Origin: Chitinophaga eiseniae | GTDB lineage: Bacteria > Bacteroidota > Bacteroidia > Chitinophagales > Chitinophagaceae | Direction: 5' to 3' | NCBI RefSeq assembly: GCF_900167135.1 | Contig: NZ_FUWZ01000002.1 | Coordinates: 1,018,651-1,082,650, forward strand | DNA: 64,000 bases | In this document: piece after piece, positions 17,680-27,402 of the stretch | Layout of the letters: each line of letters opens with the position of its first letter | How positions within the stretch are numbered: the first letter of the stretch is position 1 | Made by a program: the position numbers and the translations under genes | The notes under the pieces: model-generated | Seen by the model: the letters and a program-made list of their open reading frames with translations, nothing else | Told to the model about the DNA's origin: nothing | Databases searched by the model: none

Positions 17680-20600
17680 TTATAAGCCCAGTTTCACACC
17701 TATAGCGTAGGTTTTGGTACCTGGGTTATTAAAATAATCGAATCCGGTCAGGTTAGAACCTGCACCTGTCAGGCTGGTTTCAGGATCTACACCAGGATAT
17801 TTGGTAGACAACCACAGGTTACGGCCGGTACCGATCAGCTCAACAAAACGAATGATTTTCTGGTTTTTGAAATTCCAGCGGTAAGACAGTGATACTTCTC
17901 TCAAACGTACCCAGGAGCCATCATACACAGCATTCTCCGTTGCAGAGCCTGCGCCATCGCCCAGGTAAGATTTGAAATATTTCTCTGCTGTGATGGCCTG
18001 TGTATTGGGTACCAGTTTACCGGTACCATCATCGGTCACGCCAGGAATAACATAAGTTCTCTCCCTGTCAGCAGATTCTTCAGACCTGCCTAACTGGTGC
18101 ATTCTGGCAATGGTACCATTCCAGATCTTACCACCTTCGCGGATATCGAAAAGTACACCCAGTGTAATGCCTTTATAGTTGAAAGTAGATCTTGCACCTG
18201 CTGTCCAGTCAGGGAACGGATTACCGATGTTACCATTTTTAGCTTCAACAAGCGGCAGACCATTGGCGCCGATAATCAGCTCACCTTTATCAGTACGTTT
18301 CCATTTGGAAGCATAGAGGGCGCCATAAGGCTGACCAACGATCGCAAAGGAACCAATAGCAGTGAAGGCAGGTTCAACGTCGATTTCAGAAACACCTTCA
18401 CCCAGTTCCAATACTTCGTTTTTATTTCTGGTAAAGTTGATGTTAACATTCCAGTTGAAGTCTTTGGAACGAACCACATCACCAGACACCGCGATTTCCC
18501 ATCCTTTATTCACCATAGAACCGGTGTTATCCAACATTTTCTGGAATCCGGAAGAACCGGCCAGTGGTCTTAACACCAGCAGGTCAGAGGTTTTCTTGTT
18601 ATAATAGGTCGCTTCGATATTCAGACGGGCGTCAAAGAATCTCAGGTCTAAACCGATTTCTTTTTCCACAGCCGTCTGCGCTTTCAGGTTCGGGTTACCG
18701 AAGATGTTGTTTAACAGGAAACCATTCTGCTTCTGGAAGGGGAAGGAGTTACCATCCGTGAAACCGTCAGCAAAGAAAGGTTTTACATAATAAGTAAGGG
18801 ATGAATACGGAGAAGGAGGCAGGCCACCACGGGCAATAGCCCCTCTCAGTTTACCGTAGGTCAGGATGTTGTTCTTCGGCAGTACATCTGTAAATATGAA
18901 GGAAGCATTTACAGAAGGATAAAAGAAGTTATTTTTTACTTTACCGAAAGTGGAAGCCCACTCGTTACGACCGGTAGTACCTACAAAAACAATGTTTTTG
19001 TAGCCAAACTGTACGTCATAGAAGAACGCGGAGGAACGCTGGAAAGTAGTGCTTTCGTCAGAATACAGCGTAGAAGCATTACCCAGGTTATTGTAATTCG
19101 GGATAGAAAGGTCTGTACCACGACCATACAGCGACTGTAAGTTCGTTTGGGTTACGTTTCCACCAATGTTGGCAGTAACAGAGTATTTCTCATTAAACTC
19201 TTTATGACCGCTCAGGATCAGGTCAGAGTAATATTGTCTGCTTCTGATGGTGTTTTCTTCCAGCATACCACTGGGGTTACCATTAGAACCAATGGCATAG
19301 ATCTGTTTCCTTCCGTCAGTATACACGTCAGCACCCAGTTTATAGGTAGCTTTTAACCAGTTGTTGATTTCGTAGTTGGCGCCGATGTTTCCTACGAAAC
19401 GGTCTACTTTATCCCTGAACGGGTTATTTTCTGCTGTCCAGTAGGGGTTGTCGTAGTTGTTAACGAAGTTTCTGCTGGAGCCATCTGCATTAAGATAATC
19501 TTTCAGATCAAAGCTGGCTGGAGTTCTCAGCAGCGGCAACATGATACCTGAAGTATTGCTACCATTCTGTGCTTTGGTACCTTCCGTAGCGGCATAGCTC
19601 ATAGAGGCATTCATAGACAGGCGCTGTGTAACTTTTGTATCGAAGTTAGCGCGAACAGATGTACGGTAGAAGTTCGTATTGGGAACTATACCTTTCTGGT
19701 CTGCGCGGCTCAGGGAGATACGATAAGTAGATACCTCGTTACCACCTGTGGCAGACACGTTGTGGGTATAGTTAGTACCTGTCTGAAAGAAGTTTTTAGT
19801 GTTGTTGTGAACCTTAACACCGCTCAGGGAGCTGATTTTCGGGCCCCAGCTTTCAACTACCGGATTTGTATTATCCAGGAAGTTAGGCAGATAAACAGGC
19901 ACACCATTTTTAATGGAACCCTGCGCATAGATATCCTGTTCCTTAGGGAGCTGGCTTACTTTATCGAAGCCGGCGTTAAAGTCGTAAGTCACATGTACGG
20001 AGCCGGCCTTACCTCTTTTGGTAGTATAGATAATGGCGCCGTTACCTGCGCGGGCGCCGTACAGCGCTGCTGCAGACGGGCCTTTCAGGATGGTCACGGA
20101 AGCGATATCATCCGGGTTGATATCCAATGCACGGTTAGAGTTGTTTACACCCTGCAGGTTGGCATTATACGGATAAGTCTGTGATACAGTGGAATTAGTG
20201 GAGTTATCGATAGGTACACCATCAATAACGATCAACGGCTGGTTGTTGCCCGTGAAGGTAGAGTTACCACGGATCAGAATTTTAGAAGAAGCCCCTGGAG
20301 TACCACCGGAGCCAATTACCTGAACACCGGCAGCTTTGGAAGACAGCGACTCGATGATGTTGTTTTCACCGGCCCGTACGATGTCTTCACCTTTTACGGT
20401 TTGTACGTTATACCCCAGACTCTTCTTTTCCCTGGTGATGCCCAGCGCGGTTACCACCACTTCGTTGAGCTGCTTTTTATCCTCTTCCAGTGCAATATCC
20501 ACCACACTCTGATCAGCTACTACTACTTCCTGGGAGGTATAACCAATAAAGGAAAAAACCAGGGTAGTGCCTGGTGCTACCTGAAGCTTGTAGGTACCGG

Positions 20601-20769
20601 TTGGTCCGGTAGAAGTACCAGTACCTTTACCTTTAACGGCAACGGAAACTCCCGGGATCGGAGAATTGCCCTTACCATCTCTTACTGTACCTGTAATCGT
20701 TCGCGTCTGTGCAGATACATGCAAGACGCCAATGGCCATGAGCAGCCACAAGAGTAATCCTCTTTTCAT
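17680..20769 (-). CDS. SusC/RagA TonB-linked outer-membrane transporter
   Basis: 1029 residues from the ATG in the conserved GCTTATG context; a TTG two codons upstream is possible but not needed. The signal peptide (MKRGLLLWLL...VSAQ) is followed by a carboxypeptidase-D-like domain (TITGTVRDGKGNSPIPGVSV), QLNEVVVTALGI, the plug (ILIRGNSTFTGNNQPLIVIDGVP; TILKGPSAAALYGARAGNGAIIYTTKRG) and a TonB-dependent barrel ending TYAIGVKLGL. The NEVVVTALGI and NNIIESLSSKAAGVQV segments resemble those of SusC 3 rather than SusC 1, in line with their shared SusD-like_2 partners. Confidence 0.95.
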   Translation of the reverse strand: MKRGLLLWLLMAIGVLHVSAQTRTITGTVRDGKGNSPIPGVSVAVKGKGTGTSTGPTGTYKLQVAPGTTLVFSFIGYTSQEVVVADQSVVDIALEEDKKQLNEVVVTALGITREKKSLGYNVQTVKGEDIVRAGENNIIESLSSKAAGVQVIGSGGTPGASSKILIRGNSTFTGNNQPLIVIDGVPIDNSTNSTVSQTYPYNANLQGVNNSNRALDINPDDIASVTILKGPSAAALYGARAGNGAIIYTTKRGKAGSVHVTYDFNAGFDKVSQLPKEQDIYAQGSIKNGVPVYLPNFLDNTNPVVESWGPKISSLSGVKVHNNTKNFFQTGTNYTHNVSATGGNEVSTYRISLSRADQKGIVPNTNFYRTSVRANFDTKVTQRLSMNASMSYAATEGTKAQNGSNTSGIMLPLLRTPASFDLKDYLNADGSSRNFVNNYDNPYWTAENNPFRDKVDRFVGNIGANYEINNWLKATYKLGADVYTDGRKQIYAIGSNGNPSGMLEENTIRSRQYYSDLILSGHKEFNEKYSVTANIGGNVTQTNLQSLYGRGTDLSIPNYNNLGNASTLYSDESTTFQRSSAFFYDVQFGYKNIVFVGTTGRNEWASTFGKVKNNFFYPSVNASFIFTDVLPKNNILTYGKLRGAIARGGLPPSPYSSLTYYVKPFFADGFTDGNSFPFQKQNGFLLNNIFGNPNLKAQTAVEKEIGLDLRFFDARLNIEATYYNKKTSDLLVLRPLAGSSGFQKMLDNTGSMVNKGWEIAVSGDVVRSKDFNWNVNINFTRNKNEVLELGEGVSEIDVEPAFTAIGSFAIVGQPYGALYASKWKRTDKGELIIGANGLPLVEAKNGNIGNPFPDWTAGARSTFNYKGITLGVLFDIREGGKIWNGTIARMHQLGRSEESADRERTYVIPGVTDDGTGKLVPNTQAITAEKYFKSYLGDGAGSATENAVYDGSWVRLREVSLSYRWNFKNQKIIRFVELIGTGRNLWLSTKYPGVDPETSLTGAGSNLTGFDYFNNPGTKTYAIGVKLGL

Positions 20770-21148
20770 AAGCAATTTAGATTTGATAAATATTTCAGTT
20801 AACCTAAAACACTGGGTCGTTGTCGTTGGATTACTAGGTGCTTAAATTCATTCCGGGAAAAATGCAGGGCATATCCTCTTTGGGCGAACTACACCATATT
20901 TGGAATCAGGTGCATCCATTCACAGCATAGGATTCGAACGCATCAAACATAAGCAAAGCCTGTAAATAACGGGTTACAACATCACACTATTCAGATTTTG
21001 ATTTTTGGTCAATTGTTAATTTTTGTTTAAAAACGGACACAAGATATAAAAACAAAAAAATCTTTTCTACTATGCTAAGGTAATATTTTTAACAAATTGC
21101 TATGATTCTAAATAATTCTTGATAAGTTAGCCTATCGACACAGCCATA
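20770..21148. other. region between susCD operons 2 and 3
   Basis: About 380 bp, AT-rich towards operon 3. A -7 candidate on the minus strand (20951-20944, TATGTTTG) lacks a matching -33. A GATTCGAAC string at 20931 looks like a tRNA T-loop but has no flanking stem. I see no gene. Confidence 0.4.
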
Positions 21149-21184
21149 AAAAGACGCGCCACCCTTGCGGGTGGCGCGTCTTTT
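21149..21184 (-). terminator. terminator of susCD operon 3
   Basis: A perfect 16-bp stem (21149-21164 with 21169-21184, AAAAGACGCGCCACCC) with a 4-nt loop, U-rich on both sides. Confidence 0.92.
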
Positions 21185-21204
21185 AGTATCCGTTATCCAA
21201 CCCG

Positions 21205-22101
21205 TCAGGGTTTGGATAAAATAGTTTCATTATTTCCAAAACTACCCTCGTCCACTTCCGTTGTTACATTGAATACAATCGTGGTATCACAGGGGTTGAT
21301 CGTTCCGGTACCTGACACTGTCAGGTTATGATATCCCTGGAAGAGATCTGCAATTTTCTGCTTGGGAATGGTGAACTGATAACCGGCCCTGCTGAAATTG
21401 GCCTTCATGACCACTCCTGCCATATCCGCCCAGCCAGTGAAGGTAAACACGGTACTATCTGCATTAACAGCTACCGTTACCGGATACTCTACTTCTGTTA
21501 CCCCCGGATCATTCACGGTCATACCACCCAGGTAAGTCTTTACGGTCAGCGGACATACCTTGGTGTAGGTCAGCAGCCTGATCAGCCCGGCGGAACCCAG
21601 CACGTCTGCCCCATAAGGAGGAATGTACTGTTTCTTACCATTTGATAAAGTAACCGTATCGCCAAAACCATGGATCTGTGTTCCGTCGTTCATGGTAAAA
21701 TTAGTCGTTACTTCAAAGTAGTCTCCCGGTGTAAGTCCGTTGGCGGAAAGCCCGAACAGCTGCATCAGTTGGGTACCGGTGAGGGATACCACAGCCGGCA
21801 AAGAAGTGATGCCGCCCTGTGCTACCTTCACATTGTTGTACCTGCCATTCATAGCTACCACCACATCCGTGGTTTTGGGCTGGTCCCCGGTAGGGAAATA
21901 CAGCGCTACATTAAACGCAGTTTTAAAATCAGGCAGGTTATCTGACTGAATCAGCAGGTCCTTGGTGTTGTCCTGCGTAAGCTGCGGCACCTGGCGCTTC
22001 GAAACGCCATCCGGTAGTTTGGGGTTGTCATTCTTCCGGCATGCATAAAAAACCGTTATTCCAACCGCCAACATGATTATATAGATGATCTTATTCTTCA
22101 T
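21205..22101 (-). CDS. lipoprotein of unknown function in susCD operon 3
   Basis: 298 residues from the ATG at 22101; a GTG-initiated extension to 22119 adds six residues without function. A signal peptide with a lipobox (VFYAC, C21) predicts a surface or outer-membrane lipoprotein. The mature part is beta-rich and contains repeated segment types, such as VALYFPTGDQPKTTDVVVAMNG, a GDTVTLSNGKKQYIPPYG stretch and a C-terminal VSGTGTINPCDTTIVFNVTTEVDEGSFGN. I do not recognise the family with certainty. Genes at this place often encode accessory surface glycan- or ligand-binding proteins (SusE/F-like role), which is an inference. It starts 31 bp after susD 3 and is followed by the operon terminator. 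Confidence 0.75.
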   Translation of the reverse strand: MKNKIIYIIMLAVGITVFYACRKNDNPKLPDGVSKRQVPQLTQDNTKDLLIQSDNLPDFKTAFNVALYFPTGDQPKTTDVVVAMNGRYNNVKVAQGGITSLPAVVSLTGTQLMQLFGLSANGLTPGDYFEVTTNFTMNDGTQIHGFGDTVTLSNGKKQYIPPYGADVLGSAGLIRLLTYTKVCPLTVKTYLGGMTVNDPGVTEVEYPVTVAVNADSTVFTFTGWADMAGVVMKANFSRAGYQFTIPKQKIADLFQGYHNLTVSGTGTINPCDTTIVFNVTTEVDEGSFGNNETILSKP

Positions 22102-22132
22102 ACTTACTTTTTTGTACACATGAATGAGAAGG

Positions 22133-23851
22133 TTATTTATCCCAGAACACCGGTGTTACGTCCGGCAGTTTTTGCGATGGCGCGTTCGGATTCACTTCGA
22201 TTTCATTAGTAGGCCACGGCAGCGACAACGGATAGTTTCTACCCAATGCTACCGGCACTTTTGCCTGTGGCGGCGGCAGCGTAGGGTTACCGAATATCGG
22301 CGGCTGCGCCTGACGCCCAGGGGCCATGGTAGGATCATTGGGATTAAATAATACCGGGAAACCAGTACGCCGGTAATCTGAATAGGCGTCACCGCTAAAG
22401 CCGAAAGACTGTATCCATTTCTGTGTGATGATCACTTCCAGTTTATCCTTTGCCGTAGTTCTGGCATCGTAAACAGCCAATATCTTGTCACGATAGGCAG
22501 TTGCATCCGGTCCTACAATGGTGGGTACTGCCTGGCCGCCCTTGGCTAAATTGACAACAAAGTCGACCTGCTTGAAAGATTCATCGATAGCGGCGGATAA
22601 CTTCTGACGGGCATCTCCCGCAATAACACCGGCATTGATCAGCTCGGCCTGAATAAACAATACGTCTGCGTAAGTAAGTAACCGCAAGGGCGCAGCGCCG
22701 GTGCCGCTGGCTGCAGTCACCGTTCCCGCACTACCATTGTCATACTTACCACCTACCGGATAGAGGCCAAACACTGTCATGCTGTTGTCTTGCGATGAAT
22801 TGCGGTTGGTGCCTGTTGAACCGAAATAAATGGACACAAAACCAGAATCACGATATTCTGTTGGCGCCTGCGAACCACCCAGTTTGGTATTCTGATTAAA
22901 GAAATAATAAGGTATCCGGGGATCCCTGATACCGGTAAATAACCGCGGATTATAACCCTTCATGATCTCATAAAACCAGGGGCTGATATAGTGCGATTTT
23001 TGGGTAGCATAATACTCGCTAAAACCAGGGTTTCTATCGTCCGGCGCCACCTGCGAGCCGTACCGCAGCATAAATCCCTGTCCGGTATTACTGATCAAAC
23101 CGCCTGCACTTACCAACTGACTTACAGGACCCGATACATCCTGTACCAGGCGTACCTGATTGTATAGTTTTAATTTCAGGCTCTTTGCCATGGCAGTCCA
23201 CCTCGCAAGATTTCCGCCGTAAAAAATATCATCCCCACCGGGCTCCAACGGATTATCACCGGTTCCCAGATCAGCGATGGCGTCATCAATTAATTTGAAA
23301 AGCTGCGGATAAATATCAGCGCCTTTGTCAAACTTAGGATAACGCAGATCACCAGTTGCAAATTTGTTCGCTTCAGAAAAAGGTATATCTGCAAATGCAT
23401 CCACAAACTGACTCATGCCATATGCTTTCAGCAACTTTCCGATGCCTGCATAATGACGGTTACCTCCCTCGGTAGCCTGCTTAATCAGCACTTCCACATT
23501 CTCCAGCAAACCAATATAATCGGGAAGTCCACTCACCGGCTGCGCACTGTAAAAATCAGACCAGGCGCCGTTAATATCAAACTGTGACCCGGTAGCGCCG
23601 TATTGGTCCTGGCTTTCCCGTACCACTATCTGATGTACATATACCGATAGTACCTCTGTAAGCCCGCGGGCCCCGCGGGCATCATTGGTAAAACCCATAG
23701 AAAACGCCAACCCCTGTTCCGCAGCTGGTAGTAATTGTTTCAACGACACCTTGGTAGGGTTGTTGGGATCAGTATTAATATCCAGGAACCCTTTTGTACA
23801 TCCCGTTATCATAACGAGGGTCACCAAAATTATTCTGCTTAGTTTTTTCAT
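22133..23851 (-). CDS. SusD-like lipoprotein, SusD-like_2 type
   Basis: 572 residues, longer than the paralogue in operon 2. The lipobox MITGC (C18) is followed by TKGFLDINTDPNNPTKV. Helical regions include GIGKLLKAYGMSQFVDAFADIP and LLTYADVLFIQAELINAG. The C-terminal signature is DAYSDYRRTGFPVLFNPNDP and an acidic, proline-rich tail with YPLSLPWPTNEIEVNPNAP, which replaces the usual PRR-YP block. It is predicted to be the extracellular substrate-binding lid of the SusC encoded 23 bp upstream. The extra length lies mainly between about 300 and 420 and near the C-terminus. Confidence 0.93.
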   Translation of the reverse strand: MKKLSRIILVTLVMITGCTKGFLDINTDPNNPTKVSLKQLLPAAEQGLAFSMGFTNDARGARGLTEVLSVYVHQIVVRESQDQYGATGSQFDINGAWSDFYSAQPVSGLPDYIGLLENVEVLIKQATEGGNRHYAGIGKLLKAYGMSQFVDAFADIPFSEANKFATGDLRYPKFDKGADIYPQLFKLIDDAIADLGTGDNPLEPGGDDIFYGGNLARWTAMAKSLKLKLYNQVRLVQDVSGPVSQLVSAGGLISNTGQGFMLRYGSQVAPDDRNPGFSEYYATQKSHYISPWFYEIMKGYNPRLFTGIRDPRIPYYFFNQNTKLGGSQAPTEYRDSGFVSIYFGSTGTNRNSSQDNSMTVFGLYPVGGKYDNGSAGTVTAASGTGAAPLRLLTYADVLFIQAELINAGVIAGDARQKLSAAIDESFKQVDFVVNLAKGGQAVPTIVGPDATAYRDKILAVYDARTTAKDKLEVIITQKWIQSFGFSGDAYSDYRRTGFPVLFNPNDPTMAPGRQAQPPIFGNPTLPPPQAKVPVALGRNYPLSLPWPTNEIEVNPNAPSQKLPDVTPVFWDK

Positions 23852-23874
23852 CGGTTCATTTTTTTCGTGATAAA

Positions 23875-26800
23875 CTAGAACGTCACTTTCAGGTTCACGC
23901 CATAACGCCTGGTAGTAGGTGCACCAGACAATTCTATACCTTGTACGTTGGTAGAACCAAAGCTGCCCACTTCAGGATTAAACCGGGTGTACTTGGGAAG
24001 GTTCGGCGCGTAATACCAGAGGTTCCTGCCTGTCAGTGTCAGCGTGAGCGCGCCTATCGGCGTTTTACCGAACCATTTCTTAGGGAAGTCGTACCCCAGG
24101 GTCAGCTCACGGAAAGTATAGACGGTAGCATCATACACGTTCCATTCTGTTGCAGAGTTGATGGCAAAAGTTTCACCGAAGAACATTTCAAAAAGGCTGA
24201 TGGCCGTTTGGTTAGGAATCCTGTTACCCTTGTCATCCAGCAAGGGTGCTCCGGAGTTCACATCACCATAATAGCCGGGAATAACGTATACATTCTCACG
24301 CGCTTCCGCACGGGTATCTTTCGTAACGCCGCGTCCAAGCAGAGAGCTGACGGTTACGGAGTAAATGTCGCCGCCCCTTGTCAGATCAAACAACGCATTC
24401 AGGAAAAAACCTTTGTAGTTCAGGGTGGTTCCTAAACCCGCCTTGAAGTCGGGATTGGGATCACCCACCATCCGCTGGTTCGGATCGCGGATCAGGTAAC
24501 CGTTAGTCGGATCTATCAGGAGACTGCCATCAGCATCCCTGACATTGGCGGTGCCGCGCAGATAACCATAAGGTTTTCCGGCTTCGAGGTAAGGAGACAT
24601 TTCATCCAGCACCCCTGCCAGCGGCAGCCTGATAACACCAGGCTTCAGTTCCTTCACTACACTCCTGTTCCTGGTGAAAATACCATGTATGTTCCAGGTC
24701 AGGTTGTCGTTGCGGACAGGCATCACGTTCAGATCGATTTCAATTCCCTTGTTGGTCAGCTTACCATAGTTATCTATCACCTGCCCGAAACCGGAAGAAG
24801 GCGGCAGGGTCAAAGGCGCAATCTGGTTGGTAGACAGCCTGCTGTACCAGGCGAAGTCCAACGTTACCCGCCGGTCATAAAACTCAAGGTTGGCGCCTAC
24901 TTCAAAGTCCTGTGTAAACTCAGGCTTCAGATTGGGATTCCCCGCTGCCGGGTCCTGCATAACACCAGGTTGCCCCAGGAAAGCGGGGTTAACCCTGAAG
25001 ATATTAGCGAGTTGATAGGGGTCTGCATCCCTGCCCACCTTGGCCCAGCTGGCACGCAGTTTACCAAAGGTCAGCACCTTGCTGTTCATCTTCAGCGCAT
25101 CGGTGAAGATGAAAGAGGCGGCTACGCTGGGGTAGAAGTAACTTCTGTTATTGGAGGGCAATGTGGAAGACCAGTCATTCCTGCCTGTCAGTATCAGGAA
25201 CAACCATTTTTTATAGTCCAGGTCCACTTCTGCAAAAAGGCCCCACAACCTGCGCTGTATAAAAACATCCTCCGTCGGGATCACCGTTTTGGTGTTCAGC
25301 ATGGTGTATATCCCGGGAACGATAATCGCCTTACCTGTATTGATTTGTGATTTGGTCGTACGCTGGTTGACGTTATGCCCCGCCACCACTTTCAGGCCAA
25401 AATCTTCATTCTTCAGTTTAGGAGTAAATGTACCGATGAGGTTGGATTCTATTTCTGTAAAACGATAGTTCTGCTGCACGATCTGGCCGGCGCCTTCCGC
25501 GCCCCTGGAACCTATTTCCACCACTTCTTTACGCAGGAAGGAATTTTGGTTCACGCCGATCTGGTAACCAAGGTTGAACCACGGCAGCACCTCATAGTTC
25601 AGTTTCAAACCGGCCACATACCGGTCAGTAGCAGTGCTGATCGTGTTATGCTTAAACGCCCAGAGCGGGTTGTCATATTGTTGTTTATTGGTAGATACAG
25701 GATTGCCTTCGATGTCTTCAAAGGGCAGCCCGGTGATGTCCCAGTTCCTGGCCAGGAAGAGGTTACGGGCAAAAGAGGAGGTGGCGCCCGACACCTGGTT
25801 CTCACCGAAAATACTGCCTCCCTGGTTGCTGGTGCTGTAACTGAAGTTGCCGTTAACGGTAAGACCGTTGGTCAGCCGCGTTACACCACCGATAGACAGG
25901 TTGCCCCTGTTAAAGAAGGCGTGAGGCACATAACCGTCCTGGCTCAGGTAAGAGGCCGTGGCGCTGAGAGCGGATTTTTCATTACCGCCATTGACGCCGA
26001 TGGAGTTTTCTGTGATGAAACCGGTGCGGAACAGGTCCTTTACGTTGTTGGGGACAGGCCGGTAAGCAATGTTACCGGAAGCGGGAAAAAGTTCCGGGAA
26101 AGCGGCCAGGTAGTCGGGCCAGGCAGGGATGGAATCGATCGTACCGAATTTCGGTCCCCAGGAGCCGTTGGCATTGGAATAAACAAAGCGGCTGCCGGCC
26201 CCGAAATCATTCTGGTACTTTGGCAGGTTGGCCACGTTTTCCATGGAAAGGGAAGAAGAGTAGGTGACTTCCGTTTTCCGTTTACCCATATTGGCGCTGC
26301 CGGATTTGGTGGTAATAATGATCGCGCCATTGGAGGCCCTTGAGCCGTAAAGCGCTGCTGCCGCTGCGCCTTTCAATACCGTCATGGAAGCAATATCATT
26401 GGGGTCAAGGGATGAAAGACCGCTGGAATAGGCACCGCCGCCCGATGTCTGGCTGGAGGTGGTTACCTGGTCATTATTGTAAGGAATCCCATCTACTACA
26501 ATCAACGGCTGATTGCTTCCGTAAAAAGAAGTATTACCACGGATATTAATGCGGGTAGCAGCACCTGGCGTACCTTGAGAGGTCCTGATGTCCACACCGG
26601 CCACCTTACCCTGCAACCCTTTCAACATGTCCGGTTCCGATTTCTGCACCAGTTGGTCGGGCTTTACCGTGGATACTGAATAACCCAGCGAAGCCTCGTT
26701 ACGCTTCAGGCCCACGGCGGTCACCACCACTTCTCCCAATTGTTTTTTATCTGCATCCAGGGCTACGTCAACTTCATTTTCCGGCCCAACGGGAACTTCC

Positions 26801-27042
26801 TTCGTCAGATAACCTACAAAGGAAAACACGAGTGTGGTGCCACTGGTCACATTATTCAGCTTGTAAGTACCGTCACCGGATGTAAAAACACCCTTGGTAG
26901 TGCCTTTGATCACTACTGTCACCCCGGGGAGGGCTGAGCCGTCTTTTGCATCCGTAACTTTTCCGCTGATCGTTCGTGTCTGGGCTACTGCGCTGAGAAC
27001 GCTGCTGCACACGAACAGCCATAGTAGTAGCTCTTTTTTCAT
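23875..27042 (-). CDS. SusC/RagA TonB-linked outer-membrane transporter
   Basis: 1055 residues. The signal peptide (MKKELLLWLF...AVAQ) is followed by a carboxypeptidase-D-like domain (TISGKVTDAKDGSALPGVTV), QLGEVVVTAVGLKRNEASLGYSV, the plug (INIRGNTSFYGSNQPLIVVDGIP; TVLKGAAAAALYGSRASNGAIIITTKSG) and a barrel ending GVNLKVTF, which differs from the VGL ending of the other three. First gene of operon 3, with susD 23 bp downstream. The start context GTCGCTTATG matches the other susC genes. Confidence 0.95.
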   Translation of the reverse strand: MKKELLLWLFVCSSVLSAVAQTRTISGKVTDAKDGSALPGVTVVIKGTTKGVFTSGDGTYKLNNVTSGTTLVFSFVGYLTKEVPVGPENEVDVALDADKKQLGEVVVTAVGLKRNEASLGYSVSTVKPDQLVQKSEPDMLKGLQGKVAGVDIRTSQGTPGAATRINIRGNTSFYGSNQPLIVVDGIPYNNDQVTTSSQTSGGGAYSSGLSSLDPNDIASMTVLKGAAAAALYGSRASNGAIIITTKSGSANMGKRKTEVTYSSSLSMENVANLPKYQNDFGAGSRFVYSNANGSWGPKFGTIDSIPAWPDYLAAFPELFPASGNIAYRPVPNNVKDLFRTGFITENSIGVNGGNEKSALSATASYLSQDGYVPHAFFNRGNLSIGGVTRLTNGLTVNGNFSYSTSNQGGSIFGENQVSGATSSFARNLFLARNWDITGLPFEDIEGNPVSTNKQQYDNPLWAFKHNTISTATDRYVAGLKLNYEVLPWFNLGYQIGVNQNSFLRKEVVEIGSRGAEGAGQIVQQNYRFTEIESNLIGTFTPKLKNEDFGLKVVAGHNVNQRTTKSQINTGKAIIVPGIYTMLNTKTVIPTEDVFIQRRLWGLFAEVDLDYKKWLFLILTGRNDWSSTLPSNNRSYFYPSVAASFIFTDALKMNSKVLTFGKLRASWAKVGRDADPYQLANIFRVNPAFLGQPGVMQDPAAGNPNLKPEFTQDFEVGANLEFYDRRVTLDFAWYSRLSTNQIAPLTLPPSSGFGQVIDNYGKLTNKGIEIDLNVMPVRNDNLTWNIHGIFTRNRSVVKELKPGVIRLPLAGVLDEMSPYLEAGKPYGYLRGTANVRDADGSLLIDPTNGYLIRDPNQRMVGDPNPDFKAGLGTTLNYKGFFLNALFDLTRGGDIYSVTVSSLLGRGVTKDTRAEARENVYVIPGYYGDVNSGAPLLDDKGNRIPNQTAISLFEMFFGETFAINSATEWNVYDATVYTFRELTLGYDFPKKWFGKTPIGALTLTLTGRNLWYYAPNLPKYTRFNPEVGSFGSTNVQGIELSGAPTTRRYGVNLKVTF

Positions 27043-27352
27043 AAGCGACTTGTTTTGATTGACTAAATAAATAGAAGTTAACCCGGTTAAATTACGACAA
27101 AAAAAGATGATATATTATCAGTATTGGTTAAAATAATATCAGATAATTTCAGATATTTTGCTATATGAGGAGATACAAATATTCGTTAAATAACAACTAA
27201 ATAACAGGGAGACATTTGGAAATGTTGAGAAAGATATGCGGAGGAAATACATTTTTTTTAAGCAAATAAGAAGAAATCTGCATAAAAGAAATTTTTTACA
27301 GATGGGCGGGGCGAACACCCCCTTTTGTAAGGACACCAAACCTGACTAATAT
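27043..27352. other. region between susCD operons 3 and 4
   Basis: About 310 bp, very AT-rich near susC 3 (it includes the operon 3 leader). No TAnnTTTG box with a plausible -33 was found on the minus strand, and no RNA gene or ORF of note. Confidence 0.4.
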
Positions 27353-27382
27353 AAAAAAGGGGCGCCCGATGGACGCCCCTTT
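27353..27382 (-). terminator. terminator of susCD operon 4
   Basis: Stem AAAGGGGCG (27356-27364) with CGCCCCTTT (27374-27382), 9-nt loop, followed by TTTTTTAT on the minus strand. Confidence 0.88.
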
Positions 27383-27402
27383 CACAACAGTGAATGCTGC
27401 AA

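Noticed and set aside
20926..20950. tRNA-like GATTCGAAC string
   Set aside because: Looks like a T-loop, but the flanking bases cannot form a T-stem or acceptor stem on either strand.
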